Positions 37,601 to 48,387 of a DNA stretch of 64,000 nt are shown here, one piece after another. Position 1 is the first letter of the stretch. Each line of letters starts with the position of its first letter. A program made the position numbers and the translations under genes. The notes beneath the pieces were generated by a model. That model saw nothing but the letters and a program-made list of their open reading frames with translations. It was not told the origin of the DNA and made no database searches. This DNA is from Sipunculus nudus (Eukaryota > Annelida > Sipuncula > Golfingiida > Sipunculidae): contig CM049322.1 of assembly GCA_026874595.1 (NCBI GenBank), forward strand, positions 49,641,340-49,705,339, in the 5' to 3' direction.

Positions 37601-40600
37601 TGAAGTGCAAATACTGTAAAGCCTGGATGATCTGAACATCAGTCTGGAGAGCAAATACTGTAAAGCCTGGATAATCTGAACATCAGTCAGAAGTGCAAAT
37701 ATTCTGAAGCCTGGATGATCTGAACATCAGTCTGAAGTGCAAATACTCTGAAGCCTGGATTATCTGATCATTTGTCTGGATAGCAAATACTGTAAAGCCT
37801 GGATAATCTGAACATCAATGTGGAGTACAAATAATGTAAAGCCTGGATAATCTGAACATCACTCTGGAGTGCAAATACTGTAAAGCCTGGATAATCTGAA
37901 CATCAGTGTGGAGTACAAATACTGTTAAGCCTGGATAACCTGAACATCAGTCAGAAGTACAAATACTGTAAAGCCTGGATAAACTGAACAATCAGTGTGG
38001 AGTCCAAATACTGTAAAGCCTGGATAATCTGAACATCAGTCAGAAGTACAAATACTGTAAAGCCTGGATAAACTGAACATCAGTCTGGCGCACAAATACT
38101 GTAATGCCTGGATTATCTGTATATCAATCTAAAGTGTAAATACTGTTTAGCCTTGATAATCTGATCATAAATCTGAAACGAACACTGTAAGCCCTTAATT
38201 GTCACAACTTTTCATCTGTAACATACTTTGACCACCCTTTGTCATATGAAAATCAATCTACAGCAAACAAAGTAAAGTCTTGATAATCTGAATATCAGTC
38301 TAAAGCCTCAATCATCTGAACACTGATGAGACAAATATAGCAATGATTCAGTTATGTTAACAAGACCATCAATCTTTGCAAATACTGTAAAGCCTTCATA
38401 AATCTGAAACAAACACTGCAAGCCCTTAATAGTCACGACTTTTCATCTGAAACATACTTTGACCACCCTTTGTCATATGAAAATCAGTCTACAGCAAACA
38501 AAGTAAAGTCTTGATAATCTGAACATCAGTCTAAAGCCTCAATCATCTGAACACTGATGAGACAAATATAGCAATGATTCAGTTATGTTAACATGACCAT
38601 CAATCTTTACAAATACTGTAAAGCCTTCATTAATTGAACATCATTCTTACACAAACCATATTGTAAACCATAAGTTATATGAATATCAATCTGATGTATC
38701 TGAACTCATTTATCAGAATATGAGTCTGAGGCAAAATACGAAAAGCCCTGATCTTATTCTGCTAAAAATTATCTATACACAAGCAAATTTTTGGCCCAAT
38801 TGGTCAAATGGTTCTGGAGATATGAGCTTGGATGTCTGCAGAGTAAACATGAATGTAGGTGTCACCACCTGTCATAAAATCGAGAAACCTGTCCAGGATG
38901 TATAAACCTGCAAAATTTCAGGTTGAAAAGTCAAACCACTGCTAAGATATGAGTAATATTATCCCAAGGCAGATGAACTGATGGACGCTGTGCATTAATG
39001 GTTGCAAGTGGCGCAACCAGTTTTGCCTATGATGAAGAGCTATGTGAGATCTATACACATGCAAAACTTTGGCCCTATCTGTCAAAAGGTTCATGAGCTA
39101 TGAGCTTGGATGTCTGCAGAGTAAACGTGAATGTAGGTGGCGCCACCTGTCATAAATCGAGAAAGCTGTCCAGGTTGTATAAACCTGCAAAATTTCATGT
39201 GGATAAGTTAAACCACTGCTGAGACATGAGTGATTTTATCCTAAGGCAGATGAACAGATGGACACTGTGAATAAGTGGTTGCAGGTGGCGGCACCAGTTT
39301 TGCCTATGATGAAGAGCTATGTGAGATCTATACACATGCAAAATTTTGGCCCAATTGGTCAAACGGTTCCGGAGATATGAGCTTGGATGTCTGCAGAGTA
39401 AACATGAATGTAGGTGGCACCACCTGTCATAAAATCGAGAAACCTGTCCAGGATGTATAAACCTGCAAAATTTCAGGTTGAAAAGTCAAACCACTGCTGA
39501 GATATGAGTAATTTTATCCAAAGGCAGATGAACAGATGAGTGCTGTGCATTAATGGTTGCAGGTGCCGCAACCAGTTTTGCCTATGATGAAGAGCTATGT
39601 GAGATCTATACACATGCAAAATTTTGGCCCAATCAGTCAAACGGTTCTCGAGATATGAGCTTGGATTTCTGCAGAGAAACCGTGAATGTAGGTGGCGCCA
39701 CCTGTCATAATTCAAAAAAACTGTCCAGGATGTATAAACCTGCAAAATTTCAGGTGGATAAGTCAAACCACTGCTGAGATATGAGTGATTTTATCCCAAG
39801 GCAGATGAACAGATGGACGCTGTGCATAAGTGGTTGGAGGTGGCGCCATCATTTTTAGTGTATGTTATAAAGCTATCAAAGGGCTACATTTGTGCAAACA
39901 TTTTAGCCTGATCAGTCAAACGGTTCCCAAGATGTGCGGGTTTATGTGTGGGAACAGACGCACAAATGGACGCTGGGCAGCCAGAAAGTCAGAGGTCATC
40001 CAAAAATGAGGGCGCAGCAGTTCACATGTGACCTGATGATAAACCCATTTCGCTTTAAATGCTAACCAAGTTTTTTCAAACAGTTGAAAGATATAGTTCC
40101 AATAATCTGGGAATTCTGCATCTAAACATTGTGTCTAGACGTCTAGACGCTGTGTCTAGACTTCTAGACACATTGTCTAGACACACACCCCCCCCCCCAA
40201 GCCAGGTCAGTTGCCATGGTGATGTCTGGATCCCACCTGTTTGTACTGAGTGACCTCTTGACTTGGATGTTGAAACTCAGCATGTTGTCAAATCTGTTTT
40301 CAAATACAGAAAGCCTTTTTCAATTGGCTACAATGTTTTTTTAAAACTGTATTTACCCAATCTATTCTTATAAAACTACCCTACCATAGAATAATTCTTG
40401 TAAAGTTTAAACAAATCAGCTTAACAGTTTCATCAAATAAATCAGTGTATAGGCAAGAAGAGTTTAAAATTACATTTTCGCTTGTTAAAAACACATCAAT
40501 GTAGGTCGCGCCACCAATACCTCAAAATCAGATATAACATATGTGACAAACATTGGTATAAAATTTGGCGATAATAGCTCTAGCCGTTTCTGAGATTTTA

Positions 40601-43600
40601 ATTTTAGTGTGCTTTTTTGGACAGATGACTAAGTTCAACCTCCCATAACTCGGCCAAAAATCTCCCAACTGGAACCATTTGAACAAACTTGAGAGAGATT
40701 GTTCCAGGGATCATTTCTGTGAAATATTGGACAATTTGGCTGGACAGCTTCAGAGAAGAAGATTTTTAAATGTTTTGAAGCTTTTTCTCTATAAAATCTA
40801 AATTAATGCAGATACCCAATAAAAAGCTCCAGGGCACCAAGTTTCACATGTGGCTAATTCTTACATGTAATTTGGAGCTGCTAGCTCCGACAGTTTCTGA
40901 CTTACAGCCATGGACGGCGGAAAACCAGCCCTGGACAGCGGACGGTTGACAGACGACGCTGCGTCATCGCATAAGCTCACAGGTTCGCTAAAAAGCAAAT
41001 ATTCAGCCACCTAAATGGCAGCATATGAGCAATGGATGACCCAATGTCATGACATCTGGCATGACCTCTGGTGAGGTTGTCTAGAAATATTAGAACAGCA
41101 TAATATTATTGACTGATAATATTGAACATGAGAGTAAAATAAACCATACTTACCAGCTCCAATGTGTTCTGGCCAGTGGCTCCAACAGGACGTATGCTTC
41201 GTGGCCCAAATTCATACACGCACCCATCGTCAAACTTAGTACTGTGGACCCATCCGCCCACACGTGACGAGGCTTCCAATAATATCACCTGAAGGGAAAG
41301 AGATGCACAAAATTTTATAGGTATACAAAATTGTGTAAACTTCAATCTAGACTTAATAAAAGTATTAAGTGAATTACAGAAAAATTTATAGAAAAAATTA
41401 TTCAAGACAAGTAGCCAAAGGGCCATGACCCAAACAGCTGAATTCAAGGAACCTTGAACAATGGTTAAAATGACTCTCTGAGTGCTCAAAATCATGCACT
41501 TTGCCAACAGTCCTAAGAAATAAGTTACAGTGGCCTTATTTAGGCCTTCCAGGAAGATTTCACCAGGAACTTCCTATATTCTAAGTTAGAAATTTTTTCA
41601 TCCAACTGCTACAATTTGTGCCAATCCAACAAAAAGAGAGCTAAAATATTGTTCTTTCTCATACTCATAGTTTGGAGGTAACTGGTCACGGTGACCTATA
41701 CATAAAAATTTTTGGGGGTCCTGGAAGATTTTTCAAGGACTTTCCTGAATGTCAAGCTGGAAGATTCTAAAGTTAGTTAAGTTTTGTGCCCTGTCTGACT
41801 GTCTGGGTGTTTAAAATCATGTTTTTGACCAATAGCTCTCAAAATACTGGATACTATGACCTATATCAGGTTTTGAAGGAGATTTGCCAGAGACTGATTA
41901 TCTAAACATGGTTATCTAAACAAGTCAGTGTGATTGTGGAACAGGATTTCAGATATCATAATATCTTTAATAGCATACTAGAATGGCCAGAGTGTGCTGC
42001 AGGTATCCTTATGATGAACCACATGACCATAATAAGACTGATGAAGTCAAAATTAAATTTGGATCTGAACAAATCTTGAGTTAAAAGAATCAGAATTGAA
42101 AGCATGGAATTATAAGAATCTGAACTTATTTACAGCACTTTCCTTACTAAATCCAAACAAAACTAGATGTAATTGGACCATGGTCCTCAGAGAGCCCTGC
42201 AGTGAGAAATTGTATTTATTATTGTAACTTGAAAACAGTAGTAAGATTGTGCTTGAAAGAAAATCAGCGATTGGGCAGAGGTGGCCATATTGGAATTTCG
42301 ACAGGTCTGTAATTCAATAGGTCCGGAGCCCTCACATGTACCAATCATCCTTGGGAAATTAGGGAAAGCTGAAACATGTTGCTGTTGAGTTATGGTGCTC
42401 AAAAGAAAATCAGCAATTGGGATGTTTCAGCCATACTGGAATTTCGACAGGTCTGTTATTCAAAAGGTCTGGAGCCGTTGTATGTACCAATCATTCCCGT
42501 GAATTTGGGAAAGCTGATGTTGGTTGTTGTTGAGTGATCACGCATGAAAGAAAATCAGCAATTGGGCTGTGGTGGCAATATATTAGAATTCCGACAGATC
42601 TGTTATACAATAGGTCTGGAGCCCTCAAATGTACAAATCATCCCTGTGAATTGAGGAAAGCTGAAGTATGTTGTTGCTGAGTTATTGCACGCAAAACAAA
42701 ACTAGCGATTGGGCTGTGGCGGCCATACTGGAATTCCAACAGGTCTGTAATTCACTAGGTCTGGAGCCCTTGTATGTACTGATCATCCCTGTGAATTTGG
42801 GAAAGCTGAAGTTGGTTGTTGTTGAGTTATCATGGGGATAAGAAAGTGTCACAGACGGAGGACAGACTGACATGGTGATCACTATAGGGCACCGCTTGTC
42901 AAGTGCGGCCCTAACAAGACTAATCAACCCCATCTGATGGTCATGCAGATGTATCCAAAAATACACATTTCTAATTGCTTTCTCTTTCAATTAGGTATTA
43001 TTTAAAGTTTGCTTTCTTTAAAAGAGCCTGAAGAATTGACATTAATGTTACAAACTGACTATATATATATACATTTTATAGTCTGTCCCAGTACCCGTGT
43101 CCGCAAGTTTTTTTGCTATTTTTTTTATCAACTATTTATAAATGCTTTTTGGCCTGAAGTAGATTTATAATCAGATGTTCTGCCGATTTTGTATAAGTTC
43201 TTATATATCATGAAAAACATTTATTTTGTGACTCTTTTGCGTTATTTATGCTGAAATACATTCCTCTATGGCAGGCTACACTTTCCATGTCTATGGCTGC
43301 CTTTGGTGTTTGTTTGACAACAGTGACATCATGAAGATGTCACAGTAATCGGTCGCGCGTCACCTTCAATTGACTGACATCACAAGTTGACTGGCTTGGT
43401 TGTTATCAGTTCTCAGGCAAGGAATTAGTTGTAAACGCTATAACTTGTTTTGTGATATTTTCTATTGATTGTCTTATACAAAATCAAAGCATTACTTTTA
43501 TCGCAGGTAGTCGATGGAATAGCTCCCACAACCTTTTGATAAGAAAGATTTACACTGCTTTACTTGTAAAACTTGAAAAATTATCCCAGAAAAAACATGC

Positions 43601-43997
43601 AGACACAGGTACTGGGACGAATTATAAATTGACAACAAATATCCTTTTTAATTTATTATACTGAATGGGTTAAATATACTTTACCAGTGCTGAAAAAGTT
43701 AATACTTCGTAAACCTTTTCTTGAAAAGTTAGTACTATACAGATATTTTTTTTTATTTCCCGGTCAAATGAGGACTTCCAAGGGTGGTAATTCCTGGTAA
43801 TTCCCAGAAGGAAGTTTTTCCCAGGGAGAACCCTGATTATGTCCTTATGATTTATATAACTGCCGCCATGAATAGCTATTATTCCTTCATTATCACCCAC
43901 ACCTTACCCGTTTAACCAGGTGAGTTCCATTCCTTAAGAGGTAATAGGCGGCCGACAGTCCACTGATACCTCCTCCGAGGACAACACAAGTTGCCAT
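25453..43997 (-). CDS. PPOX: Protoporphyrinogen oxidase (11 coding exons)
   Basis: FAD enzyme that oxidises protoporphyrinogen IX to protoporphyrin IX, the penultimate step of haem synthesis. In animals it sits on the mitochondrial inner membrane. Exons in order: 43908-43997, 41154-41288, 37405-37513, 34308-34447, 32186-32290, 31022-31252, 30334-30394, 29137-29255, 27659-27772, 26871-27020 and 25453-25638. All junctions are GT-AG and in phase, giving 479 residues (human 477). The dinucleotide fold is VVLGGGISGLS (G8, G10, G13), with the ribose-binding acidic residue in ILLEAS (E35) and SRVGGW following. Other family blocks are FGPRSIRP, LCRGVFAGDAKQLS, VVVVNLEYDG, GFGHLIPS, STRLTCMMGG, CIPQYLVGH and GASYKGPSVNDCI. 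The start ATG sits in ACCATGG. No cleavable targeting peptide is present, as is usual for animal PPOX. All expected domains are complete. Confidence 0.97.
25735..25860. repeat. Tandem duplication, about 60-65 bp
   Basis: Two copies of TTGAATTTTGTGTACTT followed by a GGCTTCAATAGA block. Confidence 0.65.
26388..26722. mobile_element. MITE-like element with GGGTGCTTTTCCATGT ends and AATA flanks
   Basis: The element at 26392-26718 starts AGGGTGCTTTTCCATGT and ends ACATGGAAAAGCACCCT, a perfect inverted repeat. It is flanked by AATA on both sides (26388-26391 and 26719-26722), a probable target duplication. The inside has further GCCGCGCGGCAAACGC and TGCCGTGCAGC palindromes and is unusually GC-rich for the window. 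There is no transposase. Confidence 0.85.
26871..27020 (-). CDS. PPOX: PPOX exon 10
   Basis: GCAG|TGCATGATGG to CAAAG|GTTGGT, 50 codons, phase 0. It encodes the CMMGGAWY segment after the RLT motif and an amphipathic helix. Confidence 0.94.
27659..27772 (-). CDS. PPOX: PPOX exon 9
   Basis: ACAG|GGTTTTGG to GACT|GTAAGT, 38 codons. It encodes GFGHLIPS, VLGVVYESCVFPQH and GGKSTRLT. Confidence 0.95.
27981..28380. mobile_element. TTAAAGG-type element, rearranged copy D
   Basis: A short left-end fragment (27981-28030, matching the start of copy C) is joined to an inverted copy (28031-28380, matching the end of copy C in reverse complement and truncated). This looks like a nested or inverted insertion. 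Confidence 0.6.
29137..29255 (-). CDS. PPOX: PPOX exon 8
   Basis: TTCAG|ATTTGTCC to CAAG|GTGTGT, entering with a one-base carry from exon 7. It encodes VDVVVVNLEYDGDVLP, matching the family VAVVNLQY block. Confidence 0.94.
29273..29776 (+). mobile_element. TTAAAGG-ended MITE-like repeat, copy B
   Basis: Starts TTAAAGGGGCCCAATCAC, ends CTCCTTTAA, and is collinear with copy A (11781-12262). It lies only 17 bp from PPOX exon 8, so its left end forms part of the region upstream of that exon's 3' splice site on the minus strand. Confidence 0.78.
30334..30394 (-). CDS. PPOX: PPOX exon 7
   Basis: TTCAG|GTACAATGG to TCATCAA|GTAAGT, 61 bp. It encodes VQWQGGQTEADYVISSI, the family DHVISA-like strand. 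Confidence 0.93.
31022..31252 (-). CDS. PPOX: PPOX exon 6
   Basis: CCAG|AGCCATGG to CCAG|GTGAGG, 77 codons, phase 0. It encodes SHGSIVRGALF, then YSLRHGLQSLSDKL, the stretch of the family with the G-G-L-Q-x-L motif (one glycine replaced). Confidence 0.94.
32186..32290 (-). CDS. PPOX: PPOX exon 5
   Basis: GCAG|GTGGCCC to ACAG|GTGATT, 35 codons. It encodes DPLCRGVFAGDAKQLSV, a hallmark block of the family. Confidence 0.97.
32810..33430 (-). mobile_element. Rex1/CR1-like RT remnant in PPOX intron 4
   Basis: Minus-strand translation gives the thumb and tail of a non-LTR polymerase. The blocks are KTKELIIDFRQ, ISQQYKYLGVVLDD, then after a frameshift FLRKLTPFNM, FYSLMIQSVISYV and NIEWIRKI. Near 32845-32880 comes NTFVPKVIRLYNAL. 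Palm motifs and endonuclease are absent, so this is a dead 5'-truncated copy. The right end around 33430 is estimated. Confidence 0.72.
34308..34447 (-). CDS. PPOX: PPOX exon 4
   Basis: TTCAG|GTCTGTC to CCCGAG|GTAAAA, 140 bp. It encodes LLRQVPPFKSPL and ESVYDFVSRRIAPE, leading into LCRGVFAG. Confidence 0.95.
35085..35400 (-). mobile_element. tRNA-derived SINE-like element
   Basis: Read on the minus strand from about 35395, it carries a degenerate A box (GTGGTCCAGGGGTAAAGC) and, 40 bp on, a B box (GAGTTCGAATCTG) spaced as in tRNA genes. A non-tRNA body follows. It does not fold as an intact cloverleaf, so it is called a SINE-like element and not a tRNA gene. Confidence 0.5.
35740..37215. repeat. 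Diverged tandem array, about 410-460 bp unit
   Basis: The marker GCCTTCCACTAAAT (or variant) occurs at about 35898, 36310, 36770 and 37115. In between, blocks recur in the same order, e.g. TGACTTGACCTTGAGAGCAT, AAACTGATGAATAATGCAT and AGCATTTATATAAGCA. That is three to four copies, the last truncated. Confidence 0.85.
37405..37513 (-). CDS. PPOX: PPOX exon 3
   Basis: TTACAG|ATTGATG to CCAAATA|GTGAGT, 109 bp. It encodes IDELGLTNDVISVSS, NRFIYAHGQLNMLP. The 3' splice site lies in the first unit of a 44-bp minisatellite. Confidence 0.95.
37508..38165. repeat. 44-bp minisatellite, about 15 units, starting on the exon 3 acceptor
   Basis: GCCTGGAT (or GCCTTGAT) recurs at 37533, 37577, 37621, 37665, 37709, 37753, 37797, 37841, 37885, 37929, 37973, 38018, 38062, 38106 and about 38150, a 44-bp period. 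The consensus holds CATCAGTCTGAAGTGC-AAATACTGTAAAGCC. The first unit reads CATCAATCTGTAAC-AAATACTGTAAAGCC and spans the PPOX intron/exon border at 37513/37514. Confidence 0.96.
38150..38640. repeat. 231-bp duplication, two copies
   Basis: ATCTGAAAC-AACACTG at 38171 and 38402, followed in both by AGCCCTTAAT, TTGACCACCCTTTGTCATAT and AACACTGATGAGACAAATAT. It appears to be built from diverged minisatellite units joined to new sequence. Confidence 0.9.
38700..39935. repeat. 278-bp tandem array, four copies plus a diverged fifth
   Basis: TTGGCCC at 38791, 39069, 39347 and 39624 (periods 278, 278, 277), with a weaker match at 39902. Shared blocks include GATATGAGCTTGGAT, CTGTCCAGGATGTATAAACC and GATGAAGAGCTATGTGAGAT. 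The open frames in it are repeat translations and not genes. Confidence 0.95.
40128..40186. repeat. TCTAGAC-rich palindromic cluster
   Basis: GTCTAGAC and CTTCTAGAC occur five to six times in 60 bp, partly self-complementary, followed by a CA/C run. Confidence 0.8.
40480..41000. other. PPOX intron 2 stretch, possible dispersed repeat
   Basis: Contains GGTCGCGCCACCAATACCTC, which echoes the GGTGGCGCCACCTGTCATAA box of the 278-bp array, and ends with a GC-rich GACGACGCTGCGTCATCGC palindrome. It is probably a related dispersed element. No gene was seen. Confidence 0.4.
41154..41288 (-). CDS. PPOX: PPOX exon 2
   Basis: TTCAG|GTGATATT to AGCTG|GTAAGT, 45 codons. It encodes VILLEASSRVGGWVHS, then YEFGPRSIRPVG. 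E35 and R39 belong to the FAD-binding GG motif. Confidence 0.96.
41400..41890. repeat. Highly diverged tandem repeat, about 160-180 bp
   Basis: GCTCAAAATCATGCACTTTG (41482) and TTTAAAATCATGTTTTTGAC (about 41808) mark equivalent points. A middle unit carries GGTCACGGTGACCTATA. Similarity is weak. Confidence 0.45.
42230..42850. repeat. 146-bp tandem array, four copies
   Basis: (T)CAGCGATTGGG or variant at 42264, 42410, 42555 and 42703. Each is followed by GGAATTTCGACAGGTCTGT, GGAGCCCT, ATGTAC-AATCATCC and GAAAGCTGAA. Confidence 0.95.
43908..43997 (-). CDS. PPOX: PPOX exon 1 with start codon
   Basis: ATG in ACCATGGCA to AAACGG|GTAAGG, 30 codons. It encodes VVLGGGISGLSAAYYLL, the Rossmann GxGxxG fold. 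Confidence 0.96.
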
Positions 43998-46900
43998 GGT
44001 CACTGACACGTGCTGTCAAAAGGTATGTTTCACGGACAGTCAACCAACTGATATGCAAGTCATTCTAGGGCACGCACCCGTGACGGCGAGCATGATGGTT
44101 TATTTACGAGGTACCAGTCTACATTTCTTGTAGTCTGGTCTCACCCTCAAATTTAAACGTGATCTCTCTAACTGACGCCAGATGCCGCTATGAACTAAAC
44201 AATGACCTTCACGTCCTGGTTTGTCAAGGCTAATTTCTATGGGTTCCTGTCGTTTTTTACAAAATACCGTCGGATTGCAAGGTTTTCGGATTGTTAAGGG
44301 TCGGATCAAGTTGCGACTGTATGTCTCTACTGAACTGATACAACGTTGTAGTATTTTTTTTTTCCGTCGGATTTAATAAGACATCGCAGCAATTAATTTA
44401 AGCTTTTAATCACCCGGGGCCAAATGACTGAAAGGTCTGTCTGAATTGGAATGGTTGTTATTATACTAATTAAGCCAAAACTTATACTGCCAGGCTATTA
44501 CTAGTTAAACGTGAAAATCAGGGTGCTATAACAATCACGAGAGCTATTGTTATTTCGCCTTATTTCGATTAACGTTAATAGTGCCTTAGCACGTCAAAAG
44601 GATCTTATACAATGTGAAGGGCGATTACCGGACTACTGGCGCTTGGAGGGGCCTGTGGAAAAGGTTAATTGTGATGACCATGTCACTGGACAATGACAAA
44701 TATCCCGGATATCAGTATAGCTAGGCTTCAGTTTATATCTACTCCATTCTTTTATGTAAGGCTATTTCAAATATCGTTCCACATCATTTAAAGGTTGGAA
44801 TAAAGTACAATAAGTTGCAAACCGAATATTGTTCATTCAAGAAGAGAAGATTAAATTATCTTATTGTAGGATATTGCTCCCACGGATGTAATATAATTTT
44901 TAACATTGTAATATTAGCTGTTATATTAATGTAATATTTGATTAACAAAATGTCCGAAAAACTGTCAGAATTAAGAACTGATCGTCATAACAAAGCCGAA
45001 ACATATTATAATTGTTATCCTGCCGGTTCTTGGGTGAGCGCTGTGCTTGAGAAACGGAGGGCCGCTGTGGCCACTCAACTCACAGAACATCATCCGATGT
45101 AGCTTTACCCAAAAGTTATTCAGAAGCAACTAGGCTATAAATTTTGGGTGGACACAGCGGAAGGCTAAAGAATTAATGACTGAATACTAGTATATATATA
45201 TTATAGTCCGCTCGGATCTAAGGATGGCTGGAAAACCTTACAATATGTTTCAATTCGCGTCTTATTCTGTAAGGAATGTATATGCAAATGTTGGTGTTTA
45301 AATAACAATTTGTGTTTTTTAATCCCTCCACTTTTCATTTTACGACTTAATTCGTCTATCCTTTAATGATGGTGTATTGGTAAATGAGAATCAAATTAAC
45401 GATCTTTTCTAAAGTTTCTTTCTTATATTTGTGTTTTAATGAATATGCATGCATGGGTTTAAATATAATTTCAGTTTTATGCATCTGCTAATATTTAAGT
45501 GACCAGTTGTTATGAGAGCTCGGCTACGTTTTTTTAAAATTTGTTCGCCTTTCGGTTCCTATCGTAACAATGATCTTGGGGGGGGGGGATAATTTTATCA
45601 AGATAATTTGCATATTTCTCACTGATGTTAATATTTTAGATAAAAAAGTGTATTCACTACTTTAGAAAGGCATTGACTTGTAGATTACACAAATATTTCA
45701 TAACATTGCAGCCGACAGTAATGGACAGTGCGGATATATGTCAATGGGAAAAAAGGTGTGCTGCTTCTGCTATGATGATGACGTGTCCCCAATCAGGCTT
45801 AGAAAAACGAGTCTGGTATAAGGTGATAAGGTGGTAACAACAGCGCCGTATATCATCGCATAGCTGAACTACGGGTTAACTGTGGTTAAATTTAACAGAG
45901 GTTAATTAAATAACCATTGCTTAAGCCACAACCGACTTGAAATAAAATAATTCGATACCAGCAGGAGGAAAGTGTGACATTCAATGTGAGAATCCAAGAG
46001 TTTCGCCAGAATAGGCCCCGTGTATGGTTTAATGGGCGCAAATCCAGATATACAACCATACGTTTTCATACACACTCTCTGTTTCTGATGACGGGTGTAT
46101 GGTAGAATTGTAGGATTTCTCCAACAGATAAGATACAAAAGAACATAAATTTAGTTTTGCATAACCAGAATAGCCAAAAGATCTATCTGAATTTAGAATT
46201 ATTATTATTATATGCTAAAACTTGATCGTATACGACCAGTCCTTGGGGTAAGCGTTTCACTAAAGATAAGGAGAATCGCGGACTTCTAAGCTTCGCCAGT
46301 GTTTAACTTCATCCACCCTGATCCTTGTCACACTGGGACATTAGTTACTAACTGATTAGTCCTAGAGCCATATAGGATGGGTCTTCAACCTAAGCCTCCT
46401 AAATGGATAAGTAACCCAATCCACCTCCCCTATCGATGGGCTGGTCTACTTCATCATAGGGGTGTACTTGGGTTAGTCCACATAGGCTATATAGGGAAGG
46501 AAGGGTGTATATATGATTCTACGCATTGGATATCCTACAGAATAACTTTTTTTATTTTGTATTTTCTGATAAAAAAAAATCAGAAACACTCGCCATCTAT
46601 TGGCTCTACCGCGTAACTTCACAAGTTAATATTTTCAAGGTTCTATATTTCCTCTTTCATATTCATATGAGAGTTGTCTCGCTGGCCAGGCTGTCTTAAT
46701 TGTTATATTCAGACACGTGGACGGTGTTTACTCAGACACAGAACCAAAAAAACGTATAAAATAAGTGAATTGGAAATGGTAATTTCGTGTACCGTGATTG
46801 TTTTACTGGAAAACTAATATTTAGCGTTGAAAAACACTAATCATTTCAAATGTTTAAGTTCTTTTACGTGCCACGACATAACTTGTCACGACTTGCCATG

Positions 46901-47321
46901 TAATTTTAATTGTTAAACCGTTAAATTCTTATATGCTTACTGCTAGAAAAGAGTCGATAAATTCCCATTTGGAATATTTTTATTATTTTTAAAGTGTCGC
47001 CATGGTAACAAGTACCTTGATCCGAGTCTCATCAAATCCATGAGTCTACAATTAACCGGTCGTTTCAGAATTATCCAAGTGCCTAATTTGATAAAATATT
47101 TGTTTTTCTAATATGCATTGTATTATGATCCCTATCAATTAAGATGCTACAACTTGGCGCCACAAGTCATTTTCAGTGCATAACGGTAACTTGACTGTAC
47201 GAGTGAGCCCATATCTGTGAAGATATACTTGCACATTTCATACTAAAACCACTCCAGATATTTGGTATTTGGGCATTGATAAAGAAACGATTGTAAATAC
47301 GCAAAAAAACAACAACACCAA

Positions 47322-47378
<57 letters not shown>

Positions 47379-48387
47379 GGTAGTTGGTAAATATTACACA
47401 AATAAGTGAAAGAACGCCGGTATATTGTAAAAGTCGTTTATTAAAAGCAAAATTTAATAAGAAAATACAGCTAGGAAGGATTGCATAATAGTGATTTATA
47501 ATGTCCATTAATTTTATTCCAGTGTACACTCGTTACAAGCAAAATTTTGTTATCCTAGTAAGTTACCGACTTATTTTTTAAAGACAAAAGCGATGTAACC
47601 AGTGGATCTGTCTGGGGGGGGGGGGGGACAGCTGCACCAGCACGCTGATCGCATGCATGTCATGGACATAAAGAGGCTTGTCTATACTGACAATAGCTTT
47701 GGCCTATAACTAGCTAATTAATTACTACACCACAGCTATATGGCGGGACCTCCCCTATTGGGCACCTCCATAATGTGGACACCTCTATATAGTGGGCTTG
47801 CAGTTTTCGACAGTTCCGTATTTTTCCTTATTATTTATGGTGTTGTGATGACCTCCATACAAAAGGGCACCTCTCAGAACAGTTTCGTCTCGTCTTGAAG
47901 GTGTTCACATTAAGGGAATATCACTGTATTTGTTATTTATTCGCTGTGACAACAACTACATATATAACCACCCTTGGAAAAGCGCTTAGCTCCATACTGT
48001 CTTGTAAACGTTTGTTTAAATAACTTTAATACTGCTCTAAGATCACTGTCATGTAAAAAAAAATAGAAACATAATATATGTCATTATGGCATATGACTTA
48101 AGGGAGAATAATTTGTTGTTATACAGACTTGTTCCCTTGATGCTCCAATGATTTTCTTGTTTCTGCAATACTATTCATGACTTAAATGGAGGTGGGAACT
48201 AGTCTACCTAAAAGCAGACTAATAGACCAGTTTCCTCTTTTTATCTTCTCAGATGTTACATGCTGCTGCCACTAGAACAACAATATTTTCTTGGGCACTT
48301 GGAGAATTCATCACAGCTTTATGAGACCTCAATCCTCTATGAATTTTGTTGTCGCACTAAGGGACACAATGCAAGGATCGTTTGCGT
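43998..48387. other. Intergenic region upstream of PPOX
   Basis: Head of PPOX on the left, tail of the GTPase gene on the right (both minus). It contains a small inverted repeat at 46406-46476 (TAACCCAA...TTGGGTTA), a CT/TA microsatellite at 47323-47378 and a G run at 47616. No exon is supported. PPOX promoter elements are expected just right of 43997, but none is identifiable. Confidence 0.55.
47323..47378. repeat. (CT)n(AT)n compound microsatellite
   Basis: About 13 CT units followed directly by about 15 AT units. Confidence 0.95.

Noticed and set aside
37508-38165. CRISPR-like array
   Set aside because: The units are contiguous 44-bp copies with no unique spacers, in an animal intron.
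38720-39777. Short frames in the 278-bp array (e.g. AKFWPNWSNGSGDMSLDV)
   Set aside because: Translations of a tandem non-coding repeat. The frames end at each unit.
41106-41507. A 133-codon minus frame as a separate gene
   Set aside because: Its middle is PPOX exon 2. The flanks are in-frame intron sequence.
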